NCBI RefSeq assembly: GCF_003351345.1
Contig: NZ_QQTO01000010.1
Coordinates: 35,787 to 99,786 of the forward strand
Reading direction: 5' to 3'
Origin: Allobosea caraganae
Lineage (GTDB): Bacteria; Pseudomonadota; Alphaproteobacteria; Rhizobiales; Beijerinckiaceae
DNA length: 64,000 nucleotides
Shown: one piece after another, positions 56,587 to 64,000 of the stretch
Numbering within the stretch: position 1 is the first letter of the stretch
How the letters are laid out: each line of letters begins with the position of its first letter
Made by a program: the position numbers and the translations under genes
Notes under the pieces: model-generated
The model's input: only the letters and a program-made list of their open reading frames with translations
Database searches by the model: none
What the model was told of the DNA's origin: nothing

Positions 56587-56635
56587 GAGCATGGCTTGCG
56601 CGAAAAACCGGTTCCCACTTTTCCGCGCCATGCTC
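56587..56635. repeat. 49-bp dispersed palindrome (family A, inverted)
   Basis: GAGCATGGCTTGCGCGAAAA at the left, CACTTTTCCGCG and CATGCTC at the right: the family A element in the other orientation. It ends 13 bp before the flippase ATG. Confidence 0.7.
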
Positions 56636-56648
56636 TAGCGATGGCGCC

Positions 56649-58091
56649 ATGACCGTTCTCTTGCCCTTCGTCATCAATGCCGGGCTGAACTTCGTTCTCG
56701 GACTGCTCATCGCCTATTGCCTCGGCCCGGCCGCCTTCGGCCTCTACGCCATTGGCGCGGCCATCGTCGTGCTGGTCAATACCGCGCTGCTCGATTGGCT
56801 CCGGCTCTCGGCGATCCGCTTCTATTCGCTCACGGCGCGCGAGAAGCAGCCCGAAATCCGCGCGACGCTCGACCTGCTGGCCGCCGGCATCAGCATCGCG
56901 CTCTCCGGCCTGCTGGTCGCGGCGATCGTGGCCGGCATCGACTTCAGGCTGCCGGCGATGCTGCTGGCCGCTGCCGTGCTCGGCGGCATGGGGGCCGGGC
57001 TGTTCGACTATCACGGCGCCATCGCCCGCGCCCGCTTCCTCGATGCCGCCTATGCCAAGCTGATCATCGTCAAGAACCTGCTCGCGCTGATCCTGATGGT
57101 CGGCGGCGCCTGGATCACGCGCGATCCGACGACCGTCCTGCTCGGCGGGTTGCTCAGCGTCGCGGTGGCGCTGCTGCTGGTGCGGCGCGCGCTGGCCGAT
57201 GCGCCGCTCTCGGTCTCGGCCGCGCGCAAGGACGTCGCCTGGACCTTCCTGCTCTATTCGCTGCCGCTGATCGGCAGCAACGCGATCTACTCGCTGATCC
57301 CGCTGATCAACCGCTCGCTGCTTGCCGGCGCCCACGGCTTCGCCGAGGCCGGCTATTTCTCGCTCGCCTCCGACATGGGGCTGAAGCTCTTCGGCACGCT
57401 TGCCTCGACCCTGGAGATCGTGCTGCTGCGCGAGGTCATCCGCCTCGACGAGCATCGCGGCCGGCCGGCTGCCTTGCGCCGCATCGCCGAGAATATCGTC
57501 GTCGTGTTGATGGTGACGCTGCCGATCGCGGTCGGGCTCTGGCTCGTGCTGCCGGCCTTCGAGCGCCTGCTGGTGCCGGAAAGCTTCCGGGGCCATTTCG
57601 CCAGTTACATGGCGATCCTGCTGCCGGGCTTCGCGGCGCTGACGATCTCGCAAGCCGCCTTCATCCCGGTCTTCCTGCTCGGCAAGCGCACCGGCATCGC
57701 GCCGTTGGCGACGGGGCTCGGCTTCGCCTGCAACCTGCTGATCGCGTTCGGCGGGCTGGTGAGCGGGCCGCCGCGCTATGCCTATGCCCAGGCCAGCGCC
57801 TTCGTCGTCGCGTTCGTGGTCACGGCGGCTGCCGCGCTGCGCGCGATGCCGGTCTGGCCGTCGCTGCGCGATCTGCTCTGCGTCCTGTTCGCGCTCCTGC
57901 TGATGGCGCTCGTGGTCTGGCCGCTATCGGGACGTTTCACCGCCCCGGTCGAACTTGTGCTGCAGGTCGCGCTCGGCAGCGCCGTCTATGCCGGCGTTGT
58001 GCTCGGGCTCAACACCATGCGCTTGCGCAGCAAGCTGATGCTGTGGCGCGCCATGCGCGGGAAGGGTCGCCCCTCTCAGCCCTCATCCTGA
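56649..58091 (+). CDS. Polysaccharide biosynthesis flippase (Wzx/MATE-like)
   Basis: 480 residues with about twelve to fourteen membrane segments (VINAGLNFVLGLLIAYCLGPAAFGLYAIGAAIVVLVNTALLDWLRL). Family: oligosaccharide flippase/lipopolysaccharide biosynthesis protein of the MVF/MATE superfamily. It probably flips lipid-linked glycan repeats for exopolysaccharide. The nearby ugd gene (UDP-glucuronate precursor) agrees with a surface-polysaccharide role. Confidence 0.82.
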   Translation: MTVLLPFVINAGLNFVLGLLIAYCLGPAAFGLYAIGAAIVVLVNTALLDWLRLSAIRFYSLTAREKQPEIRATLDLLAAGISIALSGLLVAAIVAGIDFRLPAMLLAAAVLGGMGAGLFDYHGAIARARFLDAAYAKLIIVKNLLALILMVGGAWITRDPTTVLLGGLLSVAVALLLVRRALADAPLSVSAARKDVAWTFLLYSLPLIGSNAIYSLIPLINRSLLAGAHGFAEAGYFSLASDMGLKLFGTLASTLEIVLLREVIRLDEHRGRPAALRRIAENIVVVLMVTLPIAVGLWLVLPAFERLLVPESFRGHFASYMAILLPGFAALTISQAAFIPVFLLGKRTGIAPLATGLGFACNLLIAFGGLVSGPPRYAYAQASAFVVAFVVTAAAALRAMPVWPSLRDLLCVLFALLLMALVVWPLSGRFTAPVELVLQVALGSAVYAGVVLGLNTMRLRSKLMLWRAMRGKGRPSQPSS

Positions 58092-58408
58092 GCGTCACAA
58101 CGGTGCCGTCATCCCGGAGCTCCGCTTCGCTCCGTCCGGGATGACGGTGCGTTGGAACCAAAGGAGAGATCTTTGAAATCGCGCAAGATATGTCGGGCCA
58201 GCCTCTCAAGGTGAGGACTCTGTGCCCCTCTGGCGGAGACGGCCTCCGAAAACGCTTCGTTCAGCATGACCTTACGTAATCTGATAAGGTTAATTCGCTG
58301 AATGTTCCGCCTCGGCCGCCGCTGAACGTTTTCGGAACAAGCAGTTCACCATTCATTTGAGGGCCATTCGGCAGGCTCGCGCTTACATTGCGTTGAGAGT
58401 GCCCTGCC
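58092..58408. other. Intergenic stretch with repeat remnants
   Basis: No gene is supported. The left end holds a family B remnant (CAGCCCTCATCCTGAG, from 58076) and a short family C palindrome at 58108-58145 (GTCATCCCGGAGCTCCGC / GGGATGAC). The right part is AT-richer (TTACGTAATCTGATAAGG, then TTCATTTGAGGG) and probably carries the promoter of the L,D-transpeptidase gene. Confidence 0.65.
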
Positions 58409-59203
58409 ATGCGTCCCGTTCTGTTCGTTCCGCTTGCGATCCTGTGCGGCCTGCTGGCGCCAGGCGGCGCCTCCGCTCAATATTACGATCCGCTTCCGCC
58501 GCCTCCGCCCCCGCCGGGCCAATATGGCGGCGGCTTCGTCGAGATGCTGATGACCGGCCGCGACCCGACGCCCTATGGCCGGGGCGGGGCGGTCTACAAC
58601 CAGCCGCGCGGCTATTCGGCCTATGGCCAGCGCGTCCAGCCGCAGCCCGGCTATGAGAACGACCCCTACGACCAGGACGCCGCGCCGCGCCGCGCCGGCC
58701 GCCGCATGGCCGCGCTGGGCGAGCCGGTCGAGGCGACCCGGCCGATCGAGCGCGTCATCGATCCGCGCTTCCAGAAGCAGGAGGTCGCCTATGACGGCCC
58801 GCAAGCTCCGGGCACGATCATCATCGACACGCCGCAGCGCTTCCTCTTCCTGGTCCAGCCGGGCGGGCGGGCGCTGCGCTATGGCATCGGCGTCGGCCGC
58901 CCCGGATTCTCCTGGGCCGGCATGAAGAGCGTCACCCGCAAGGCCGAATGGCCGAGCTGGACGCCACCGGCCGAGATGCTGAAGCGCCGGCCCGACCTGC
59001 CGCGTTTCATGACGGGCGGGCCGGAGAACCCGCTCGGCGCCCGGGCCATGTATCTCGGCTCCTCGCTCTACCGCATCCACGGCACCAACGAGCCGAACAC
59101 GATCGGCCAGGCCGTCTCCTCCGGCTGCATTCGCATGACCAATGACGACGTCATCGACCTCTATGGCCGCGTGAGGGTCGGCGCCAAGGTGCTGGTGATC
59201 TGA
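58409..59203 (+). CDS. L,D-transpeptidase (YkuD domain)
   Basis: 264 residues. Signal peptide (FVPLAILCGLLAPGGASAQ), a proline/glycine/tyrosine-rich linker (LPPPPPPPGQYGGGF), then a YkuD domain with the catalytic HGTNEPNTIGQAVSSGCIRM, Cys240. Forms 3-3 crosslinks or tethers envelope proteins to peptidoglycan. A paralogue with closely similar blocks (RYGIGVG, GTIIIDT, SWAGM) is at 61692. A terminator follows the stop. Confidence 0.9.
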   Translation: MRPVLFVPLAILCGLLAPGGASAQYYDPLPPPPPPPGQYGGGFVEMLMTGRDPTPYGRGGAVYNQPRGYSAYGQRVQPQPGYENDPYDQDAAPRRAGRRMAALGEPVEATRPIERVIDPRFQKQEVAYDGPQAPGTIIIDTPQRFLFLVQPGGRALRYGIGVGRPGFSWAGMKSVTRKAEWPSWTPPAEMLKRRPDLPRFMTGGPENPLGARAMYLGSSLYRIHGTNEPNTIGQAVSSGCIRMTNDDVIDLYGRVRVGAKVLVI

Positions 59204-59231
59204 CCGGCAGACGATTTCGAGCGCGCTAAAG

Positions 59232-59266
59232 AAAAACCCGCCCGTTTCCGGGCGGGTTCGTTTTTT
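59232..59266. terminator. Bidirectional Rho-independent terminator
   Basis: Stem CCCGCCCG / CGGGCGGG with a TTTC loop; AAAAA before and TTCGTTTTTT after, so it can act on both strands. It separates the convergent L,D-transpeptidase and DUF2076 genes. Confidence 0.85.
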
Positions 59267-59282
59267 GCGCTACCGGCAGGGG

Positions 59283-60068
59283 TCAGGTCCAGTCGCCGTC
59301 GTCGCCGCCCGTGCCGTCATCGTAGTTCGGATCGTAGGGCTCGTCGTTATTGGCCTGGTCGTAGGAGGCTTGGTCCGAGGCGCCCTGGTCGTAGGCCGCC
59401 TGCTGGTTGTCGCCGCTATCGCCCTTGCTGCTGTCGTCCTTGGCCGAGCTGTCATCCTTGGCCTGGGTGTTCTCGGGCGTCGCCGCCTTGGCCTCGCCGC
59501 CCTTGTTGCCGCCGAAGGCGTTGCTCAGCACGTTGCCGAGCATCAGGCCGCCGGCGACGCCGGCCGCCGTGGTCAGGGCCGAGGCCATGAAGCCACCGCC
59601 GCCGCCTTGCTGCGGAGCCGCCTGGTTGGCCCAGGGACCGGGCTGCTGCTGCGGCGCTGCGCCCATCATGCCGGGCCCCGGCTGCTGCTGGTTGGTCCAG
59701 GCATTCGACGGCGCCTGCCCCGCGCGCTGCGGGAAGGAGGGCACCGAACCCGGCCGCGCCGGAGCTTGCGCGCCGCCGCCGAAGATACCGGAGAGGAAGC
59801 CGCCGGACTGGGCCGGAGCAGGCTGCGCGGCGCGCTCCTGCAGCTCGCGGACCTGCGCCTGCAGCTCCTCGACCTGCGCGTGGAGGTTGGTCACGGCCTG
59901 TTCCTGGACATAGACTGCCTGCGCCATCGCATAGGGCGCATAGGGCTGCTCGCGCAGGCGATCCGCGATAAAGCGTTCAGCCTCGGGGTCGCGGGGCTGG
60001 TTGGCCGCCTGCTTCAGGCGGTCGAAAATCCCGGCGATCACGTCGCGTTCTTGCGGCGTCATCGTCAT
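59283..60068 (-). CDS. DUF2076 domain-containing protein
   Basis: 261 residues. N-terminal DUF2076 helical domain (MTPQERDVIAGIFDRLKQAANQ, EAERFIADRLREQPYAPYAMAQAVYVQEQAVTNL), a coiled coil (HAQVEELQAQVRELQERAA), a Gly/Pro/Gln-rich spacer and a low-complexity acidic tail rich in Asp, Asn, Gln and Tyr. One glycine-rich hydrophobic segment (ALTTAAGVAGGLMLGNVLSNAFG) may insert in a membrane. Family is described as periplasmic-ligand-binding-like, but no function is established. Confidence 0.82.
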   Translation of the reverse strand: MTMTPQERDVIAGIFDRLKQAANQPRDPEAERFIADRLREQPYAPYAMAQAVYVQEQAVTNLHAQVEELQAQVRELQERAAQPAPAQSGGFLSGIFGGGAQAPARPGSVPSFPQRAGQAPSNAWTNQQQPGPGMMGAAPQQQPGPWANQAAPQQGGGGGFMASALTTAAGVAGGLMLGNVLSNAFGGNKGGEAKAATPENTQAKDDSSAKDDSSKGDSGDNQQAAYDQGASDQASYDQANNDEPYDPNYDDGTGGDDGDWT

Positions 60069-60205
60069 CTCCTCTCGTTTGGGCGGCGCGGTTGCGTCGC
60101 CGTCCGAAAGGTGGTGACGGGCTGTGACGCTATCAAGGCGATGTCCGCGGGACGGCGCCTTGTTTCATCTCGCGGAGAGGTTGCGGACAGGAAGAATCCT
60201 GCCCG

Positions 60206-61510
60206 TCACGCGTTCCCGACATTGCTGTACTGGAAACCGCGCCGGCGCATGTCCTCGGAGCGGTAGATGTTTCTGAGATCGACGACGACGGGCTCGCGCA
60301 GGCCGGCCTTGACGCGGGCGAGGTCGAGCGCGCGGAACGCGTCCCACTCGGTCACGATCACCAGCGCGTCGGCGCCCTCCAGGCAGGAATAGGGATCCGC
60401 AGCGTAGCTGATCCCCGGCATCAGCGCCTGGGCCGGGCCCATGCTCTCGGGATCGTAGGCGACGATCTCGGCCCCGGCATCCTGCAGGGCGGTGATGATC
60501 GAGAGCGAGGGCGCCTCGCGCATGTCGTCGGTGTTCGGCTTGAAGGCGAGGCCGAGGATGGCGATGCGCTTGCCCCGCACCGAGCCGCCGCAGGCCGTGA
60601 TCACCTTGCGCGCCATCGCCCGCTTGCGCTGGTCGTTGACGGCGACGACGGTCTCGACGATGCGCAGCGGCGCGGTCAGGTCCTGCGCCGTCTTCATCAG
60701 GGCGAGCGTGTCCTTCGGAAAGCAGGAGCCGCCATAGCCGGGGCCGGCATGCAGGAACTTCGAGCCGATGCGGTTGTCGAGGCCGATGCCGCGCGCGACC
60801 TCCTGCACGTTGGCGCCGACCGCCTCGCAGAGATCGGCCATCTCGTTGATGAAGGTGATCTTGGTCGCGAGATAGGCGTTGGCGGCGTATTTGATCAGCT
60901 CTGACGTCCGCCGCGAGGTGAAGAGCAGCGGCGAGGCGTTGAGGTAGAGCGGCCGGTAGAGCTCCTCCATCACGGCGCGCGCGCGGGCATCCTCGGTGCC
61001 GATGACGATGCGGTCGGGCCGCTTGAAGTCGGCGATCGCGGCGCCCTCGCGCAGGAACTCGGGGTTCGAGACCACGGCGAACTCGGCCTGCGGCCTGGCC
61101 TCGCGCATGATCCGCTCGACCTCGTCGCCGGTGCCGACCGGCACGGTCGACTTGGTGACGACGACGGTGAAGCCGTCGAGCTTGGCGACGACGTCGCGCG
61201 CCGCCTGGTAGACATAGGACAGGTCGGCATGGCCGTCGCCGCGCCTTGCCGGCGTACCGACTGCGATGAAGACCGTATCCGCGTTGGCGACTGCGTCGTC
61301 CAGCTCGGTGGTGAAGTAGAGCCGGCCCTCGCGGGCGTTCTTGGCGACGAGGTCGTCGAGCCCCGGCTCGAAGATCGGGATCTCGCCGCGGTTCAGCGCC
61401 TCTATCTTGGCCGCGTCGGTGTCGACGCAGGTCACGACATGGCCGAAATCGGCGAAGCAGGCACCGGAGACCAGGCCGACATAGCCCGAACCGATCATCG
61501 TCACGCGCAT
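60206..61510 (-). CDS. ugd: UDP-glucose 6-dehydrogenase
   Basis: 434 residues. Converts UDP-glucose to UDP-glucuronate with two NAD+. Signatures: NAD site MIGSGYVGLVSGACFADFGH, FIAVGTPARRGDGHADLSYV, catalytic Cys263 in GPGYGGSCFPKDT, and IAILGLAFKPNTDDMREAPS. The start MRVTMIGSGY is chosen; the frame open to 61570 is extra. Supplies the precursor of acidic exopolysaccharide or LPS. Confidence 0.94.
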   Translation of the reverse strand: MRVTMIGSGYVGLVSGACFADFGHVVTCVDTDAAKIEALNRGEIPIFEPGLDDLVAKNAREGRLYFTTELDDAVANADTVFIAVGTPARRGDGHADLSYVYQAARDVVAKLDGFTVVVTKSTVPVGTGDEVERIMREARPQAEFAVVSNPEFLREGAAIADFKRPDRIVIGTEDARARAVMEELYRPLYLNASPLLFTSRRTSELIKYAANAYLATKITFINEMADLCEAVGANVQEVARGIGLDNRIGSKFLHAGPGYGGSCFPKDTLALMKTAQDLTAPLRIVETVVAVNDQRKRAMARKVITACGGSVRGKRIAILGLAFKPNTDDMREAPSLSIITALQDAGAEIVAYDPESMGPAQALMPGISYAADPYSCLEGADALVIVTEWDAFRALDLARVKAGLREPVVVDLRNIYRSEDMRRRGFQYSNVGNA

Positions 61511-61691
61511 GGGGCGCTCTTTCTCTGTCTCGGACCCGAAGCGGAGGTGGGCCGGGCCATTCCGCCGCACCGCCTATCGCAATTCGCGGCTCCGGCAAAA
61601 CGCGACGCGCACCACCGCGCTGGCTGGCGTGGTGATGCGCGTCGATGTCGCGAAGATGACGGCGGCCGTCTCAGGCCGCCGGAGCGGCGTC

Positions 61692-62444
61692 TCAGAAGGT
61701 TTCCGGATCGTCGGCGCCGAACTCGTCGGCGGCCTCGGCCGGGTCGAGCTTCAGCAGCGGGTCGCGGTTGAGCACGAGCACCGGGGTGCCGGTCGGGACG
61801 CGGCTGTGCAGGTCGATGATGTCCTGGTTGAACATCCGGATGCAGCCGCTGGAGACGGCCTTGCCGATCGACCACGGCTCGGAGGTGCCGTGGATGCGGT
61901 ACATCGTGTCGCGGTTGCCCTGGTAGAGGTAGAGCGCGCGCGCCCCGAGCGGGTTGTCGAGGCCGCCGCCCATGCCGCCGGCCCAGGGGCCGTTCTTCTT
62001 CGGGTCGCGGGCCACCATCGCGGCGGTCGGCGTCCAGCGCGGCCAGGAGGCCTTGCGGCCGACCGTGGCGCGGCCGCGCCAGGACATGCCCTGCTTGCCG
62101 ACGCCGATGCCGTAGCGGATCGCCTTTCCGCCTTCGCGGACGAGGTAGAGGTAGCGGTTATTGGTGTCGACCACGATCGTGCCGGGCTGCTCGCGGGTCG
62201 GGTAGGCGACCTCCTGGCGGAGGAAGCGCGGGTTGACCTCGGAGATGTCGGTCGCCGGCAGCGGATACTGCTCCTCCGGCATCTCGTCATACATCGCCAT
62301 GGCCGCGGCGTTCTGGTGGAAGCGGGCCGAGGCGACCTCGAAGGGCTGCGGCGGGGCGCTCACGCAGGCTGCGAGCAGCAGCGGCATGAACATGACGGCC
62401 AAACGGGTCAGCAGGCGGCGGAAGGGCAACAGGGCGGGGGACAT
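61692..62444 (-). CDS. L,D-transpeptidase lipoprotein (YkuD domain)
   Basis: 250 residues from MSPALLPFRRLL. Lipobox LAACVSAPP gives a lipid-anchored protein. YkuD domain with HGTSEPWSIGKAVSSGCIRM, Cys201. Closely similar to the 58409 transpeptidase. A GTG start at 62483 is possible, but the ATG at 62444 suits a lipoprotein signal peptide. Makes 3-3 crosslinks or attaches outer-membrane proteins to peptidoglycan. Confidence 0.87.
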   Translation of the reverse strand: MSPALLPFRRLLTRLAVMFMPLLLAACVSAPPQPFEVASARFHQNAAAMAMYDEMPEEQYPLPATDISEVNPRFLRQEVAYPTREQPGTIVVDTNNRYLYLVREGGKAIRYGIGVGKQGMSWRGRATVGRKASWPRWTPTAAMVARDPKKNGPWAGGMGGGLDNPLGARALYLYQGNRDTMYRIHGTSEPWSIGKAVSSGCIRMFNQDIIDLHSRVPTGTPVLVLNRDPLLKLDPAEAADEFGADDPETF

Positions 62445-63000
62445 CAGTTTGGCTCGCACGTCATTCGAGGTCTTGCGGGGCACTCAACGATCGGAAAGGG
62501 GCGGAGTTCCGGTCGCGGCGTCGTCATTCGGTTCAAGGCGGATCACGTGGCCGCGAGGTGAATTCGATGTGGCGAAAATGTGGCGCGAAAATCTGTGCCC
62601 TATCGGCAACAGCTTATGCCATGGCGGGCTTGCGCGGAGCTTCTTTTCGCCGGGAAGGTGAGGCGATGCGGAAAATTCCACCAGAATGCAGCCGAAATGC
62701 ACATTTCAGAGCCATGCGGAGAGGAATTTAAGTAAAATTTTAATCGGCTCAGGAGGGAATGACCTAACGTCAGGGGCCGAGCTTGGAATTTATCTCTCAT
62801 TCGCACGCCTCAGCATCGTGTCTGGGTCTCGCTGGCTGCATGGCGCAGCGGCGCGATCTGCCGGCCCGTTCCCGACGTCCAGACCGCCAAGCCGTTCGGC
62901 ACGCGGTCGCGCCTATGCCTGTCCATGATTCCAACGGCTGGCAGCTGGCGCGCCTTGATGGCGCCGGTTCCCCGCGATGTGAGCCCGGGGGGGCACCTCG
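62445..63000. other. 556-bp intergenic region before the chemotaxis gene
   Basis: No gene is supported on either strand; the ORFs present lack recognisable sequence or a ribosome site. An AT-rich core around 62730-62750 (GAATTTAAGTAAAATTTTAA) is the most promoter-like part. A GGGGGGG run lies just before the MCP start. Confidence 0.5.
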
Positions 63001-64000
63001 ATGACGTCCATTCGCATGAAGATCCTGGCCATGCTGGCCATCATCGCCATCGGCGCGATCCTTTCGGCCGGCCTGAGCCTCTACGCGCTGTCGAAGGCCA
63101 ACGACCTGAACGGCCGCTCCAGCACCCAGGGCGACATCGCCCTGTTCACCGAGCGGCTCAACTCGCACGTCACCGGCGTCGTGATGGAATCGCGCGGCAT
63201 CTACATGGCGGCGAAGCCGCAGGAGCTCGACCAGTACGCCAAGGGTGCGGAAGCGCGCTTCCCGCTGATGCGCAAGCTCGTCGGCGACCTGAAGCGGCTG
63301 GTGCCGCCCGGCGAGCGCGAGCGCTTGGGCCAGATCGAGAAGCTGGTCGAGGAGTTCATCGCCTTCCGCAGCGAGACCATCCGGCTCGGCCGCGAGATCT
63401 CGAGCGCCGCGGCCAATGCCCAGGGCAATAACGACCTCAACCGCGCCAATCGCAAGAGCCTGAACGATGTGCTCGTCGCCTTCGTCAAGCGCAACGAGGA
63501 TGCCGGCAACGCGCTCGGCGACGAGGCGGCCGCCTTCACCAAGCAGATCGAGTGGATCCTGCCGAGCGTGCTTCTGGCGGCGCTGCTGGCCTCGCTCGCC
63601 ACCGCGCTGCTCTTCGCGCAGCGCTCGATCGCCAGGCCGCTGGTCGATCTCGGTGGCGTCATGGAGCGCCTGACGGCGGGCGATACCAAGGTCGATGTTC
63701 CCTACGTGGCGCGCAAGGACGAGATCGGCGCGATGGCGCGCGCCGTCGCCGTGCTGCGCCAGAGCACCGAGCAGGTCGCGATTCTGCAGGCGGAGGAGCG
63801 CGACAATGCGGCGCGGCAGATTCGTCAGGCCGAATCGATGGCTTTGGTCGTGACGGATGTGGGCGAGGTGGTTGCGGCTGCTGCGGCGGGCGACTTCTCG
63901 GCGCGGCTGCAGATCGAGGACGCCGACGCGCAGATGCAGCAGCTCATCGCCGGCATCAACGAGATCAACGCCGTGGTCGATTCGGCCACGACCGAGTTCG
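63001..64000 (+). CDS. Methyl-accepting chemotaxis protein (5' part; continues past the right edge)
   Basis: At least 333 residues, open at the right edge. N-terminal membrane helix (MKILAMLAIIAIGAILSAGLSLYAL), a periplasmic four-helix-bundle-like sensor (residues about 35-175), a second helix (ILPSVLLAALLASLATALLFAQ), then HAMP (RPLVDLGGVMERLTAGDTKVDVPYVARKDEIGAMARAVAVLR) and a second HAMP-like segment (VVTDVGEVVAAAAAGDFSARL). The signalling domain lies outside the window. The alternative ATG at 63016 is possible. Confidence 0.85.
   Translation, partial: MTSIRMKILAMLAIIAIGAILSAGLSLYALSKANDLNGRSSTQGDIALFTERLNSHVTGVVMESRGIYMAAKPQELDQYAKGAEARFPLMRKLVGDLKRLVPPGERERLGQIEKLVEEFIAFRSETIRLGREISSAAANAQGNNDLNRANRKSLNDVLVAFVKRNEDAGNALGDEAAAFTKQIEWILPSVLLAALLASLATALLFAQRSIARPLVDLGGVMERLTAGDTKVDVPYVARKDEIGAMARAVAVLRQSTEQVAILQAEERDNAARQIRQAESMALVVTDVGEVVAAAAAGDFSARLQIEDADAQMQQLIAGINEINAVVDSATTEF

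Noticed and set aside
62484..62928. Small genes before the chemotaxis receptor
   Set aside because: Overlapping short frames on both strands, no ribosome sites and no recognisable sequence.

Overview
This is a high-GC alphaproteobacterial chromosome segment, most likely from the Hyphomicrobiales (Rhizobiales). Supporting features are a BioR/BioY pair with TTATCTATAA operators, a hisS-hisZ-hisG cluster with the divergent alphaproteobacterial type of HisRS, an NrtR-like NAD regulator, and many short palindromic intergenic repeats of the kind common in Bosea, Bradyrhizobium and Methylobacterium relatives. A Bosea-like genus is my guess, not a demonstration. Most of the window is ordinary core and metabolic chromosome. 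No rRNA, tRNA, CRISPR array, integrase or transposase was found.

Layout. 0-8.7 kb: two SDR oxidoreductases, CorA, an OmpA-domain protein, an ASCH-like protein, cysK, a TrmA/RlmD-type RNA methyltransferase and an FAD-linked 2-hydroxyacid dehydrogenase. 8.7-13.7 kb: a nucleotidyltransferase-fold protein behind an array of TTCCAAC/GTTGGAA inverted repeats, gamma-glutamyltransferase, a YedK/HMCES peptidase, a hypothetical gene and tlyA. 13.7-20.8 kb: dxs, an MFS transporter, an AT-richer small membrane protein, pirin, bioR, bioY, xseB and an Lrp-type regulator. 21-30.8 kb: the NrtR-like regulator (with a 17-bp tandem array upstream), a tyrosine phosphatase, a thioesterase, a transporter-like hybrid histidine kinase, mscL, a RelB/YafQ toxin-antitoxin pair, an aminotransferase and an AbrB-type membrane protein. 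31-39.9 kb: a peptide-binding protein, an SMP-30 lactonase, a LysR regulator diverging from glcDEF (glycolate oxidase) and a DUF3053 lipoprotein. 40-46.7 kb: hisS-hisZ-hisG, a META-domain protein and an SbmA/YddA-type ABC exporter.

46.8-50.4 kb is the most unusual part. An AT-rich islet of about 1.3 kb sits just downstream of groESL. It is bounded by two copies of the groEL terminator, and the outer copy is joined to the last codons of a different groEL. The islet holds one long reading frame for an N-terminal winged-helix-like region followed by a TIR-like / nucleoside-deoxyribosyltransferase-like domain, an architecture familiar from anti-phage effectors. The frame is cut by a single in-frame TAA. 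It has its own TATAAT promoter and a ten-G homopolymer directly ahead of its start codon. It may be a decayed, switchable or read-through defence gene.

50.5-64 kb: a MarR regulator, a PaaI thioesterase, a divergent ArgO/ArgP lysine-arginine export pair, a DUF930 protein, an EamA/GNAT pair, a TauE-type permease, a polysaccharide flippase, two paralogous L,D-transpeptidases flanking a DUF2076 gene and UDP-glucose dehydrogenase, and the start of a methyl-accepting chemotaxis protein that runs off the right edge. Several of these 56-62.5 kb genes concern the envelope or surface polysaccharide.
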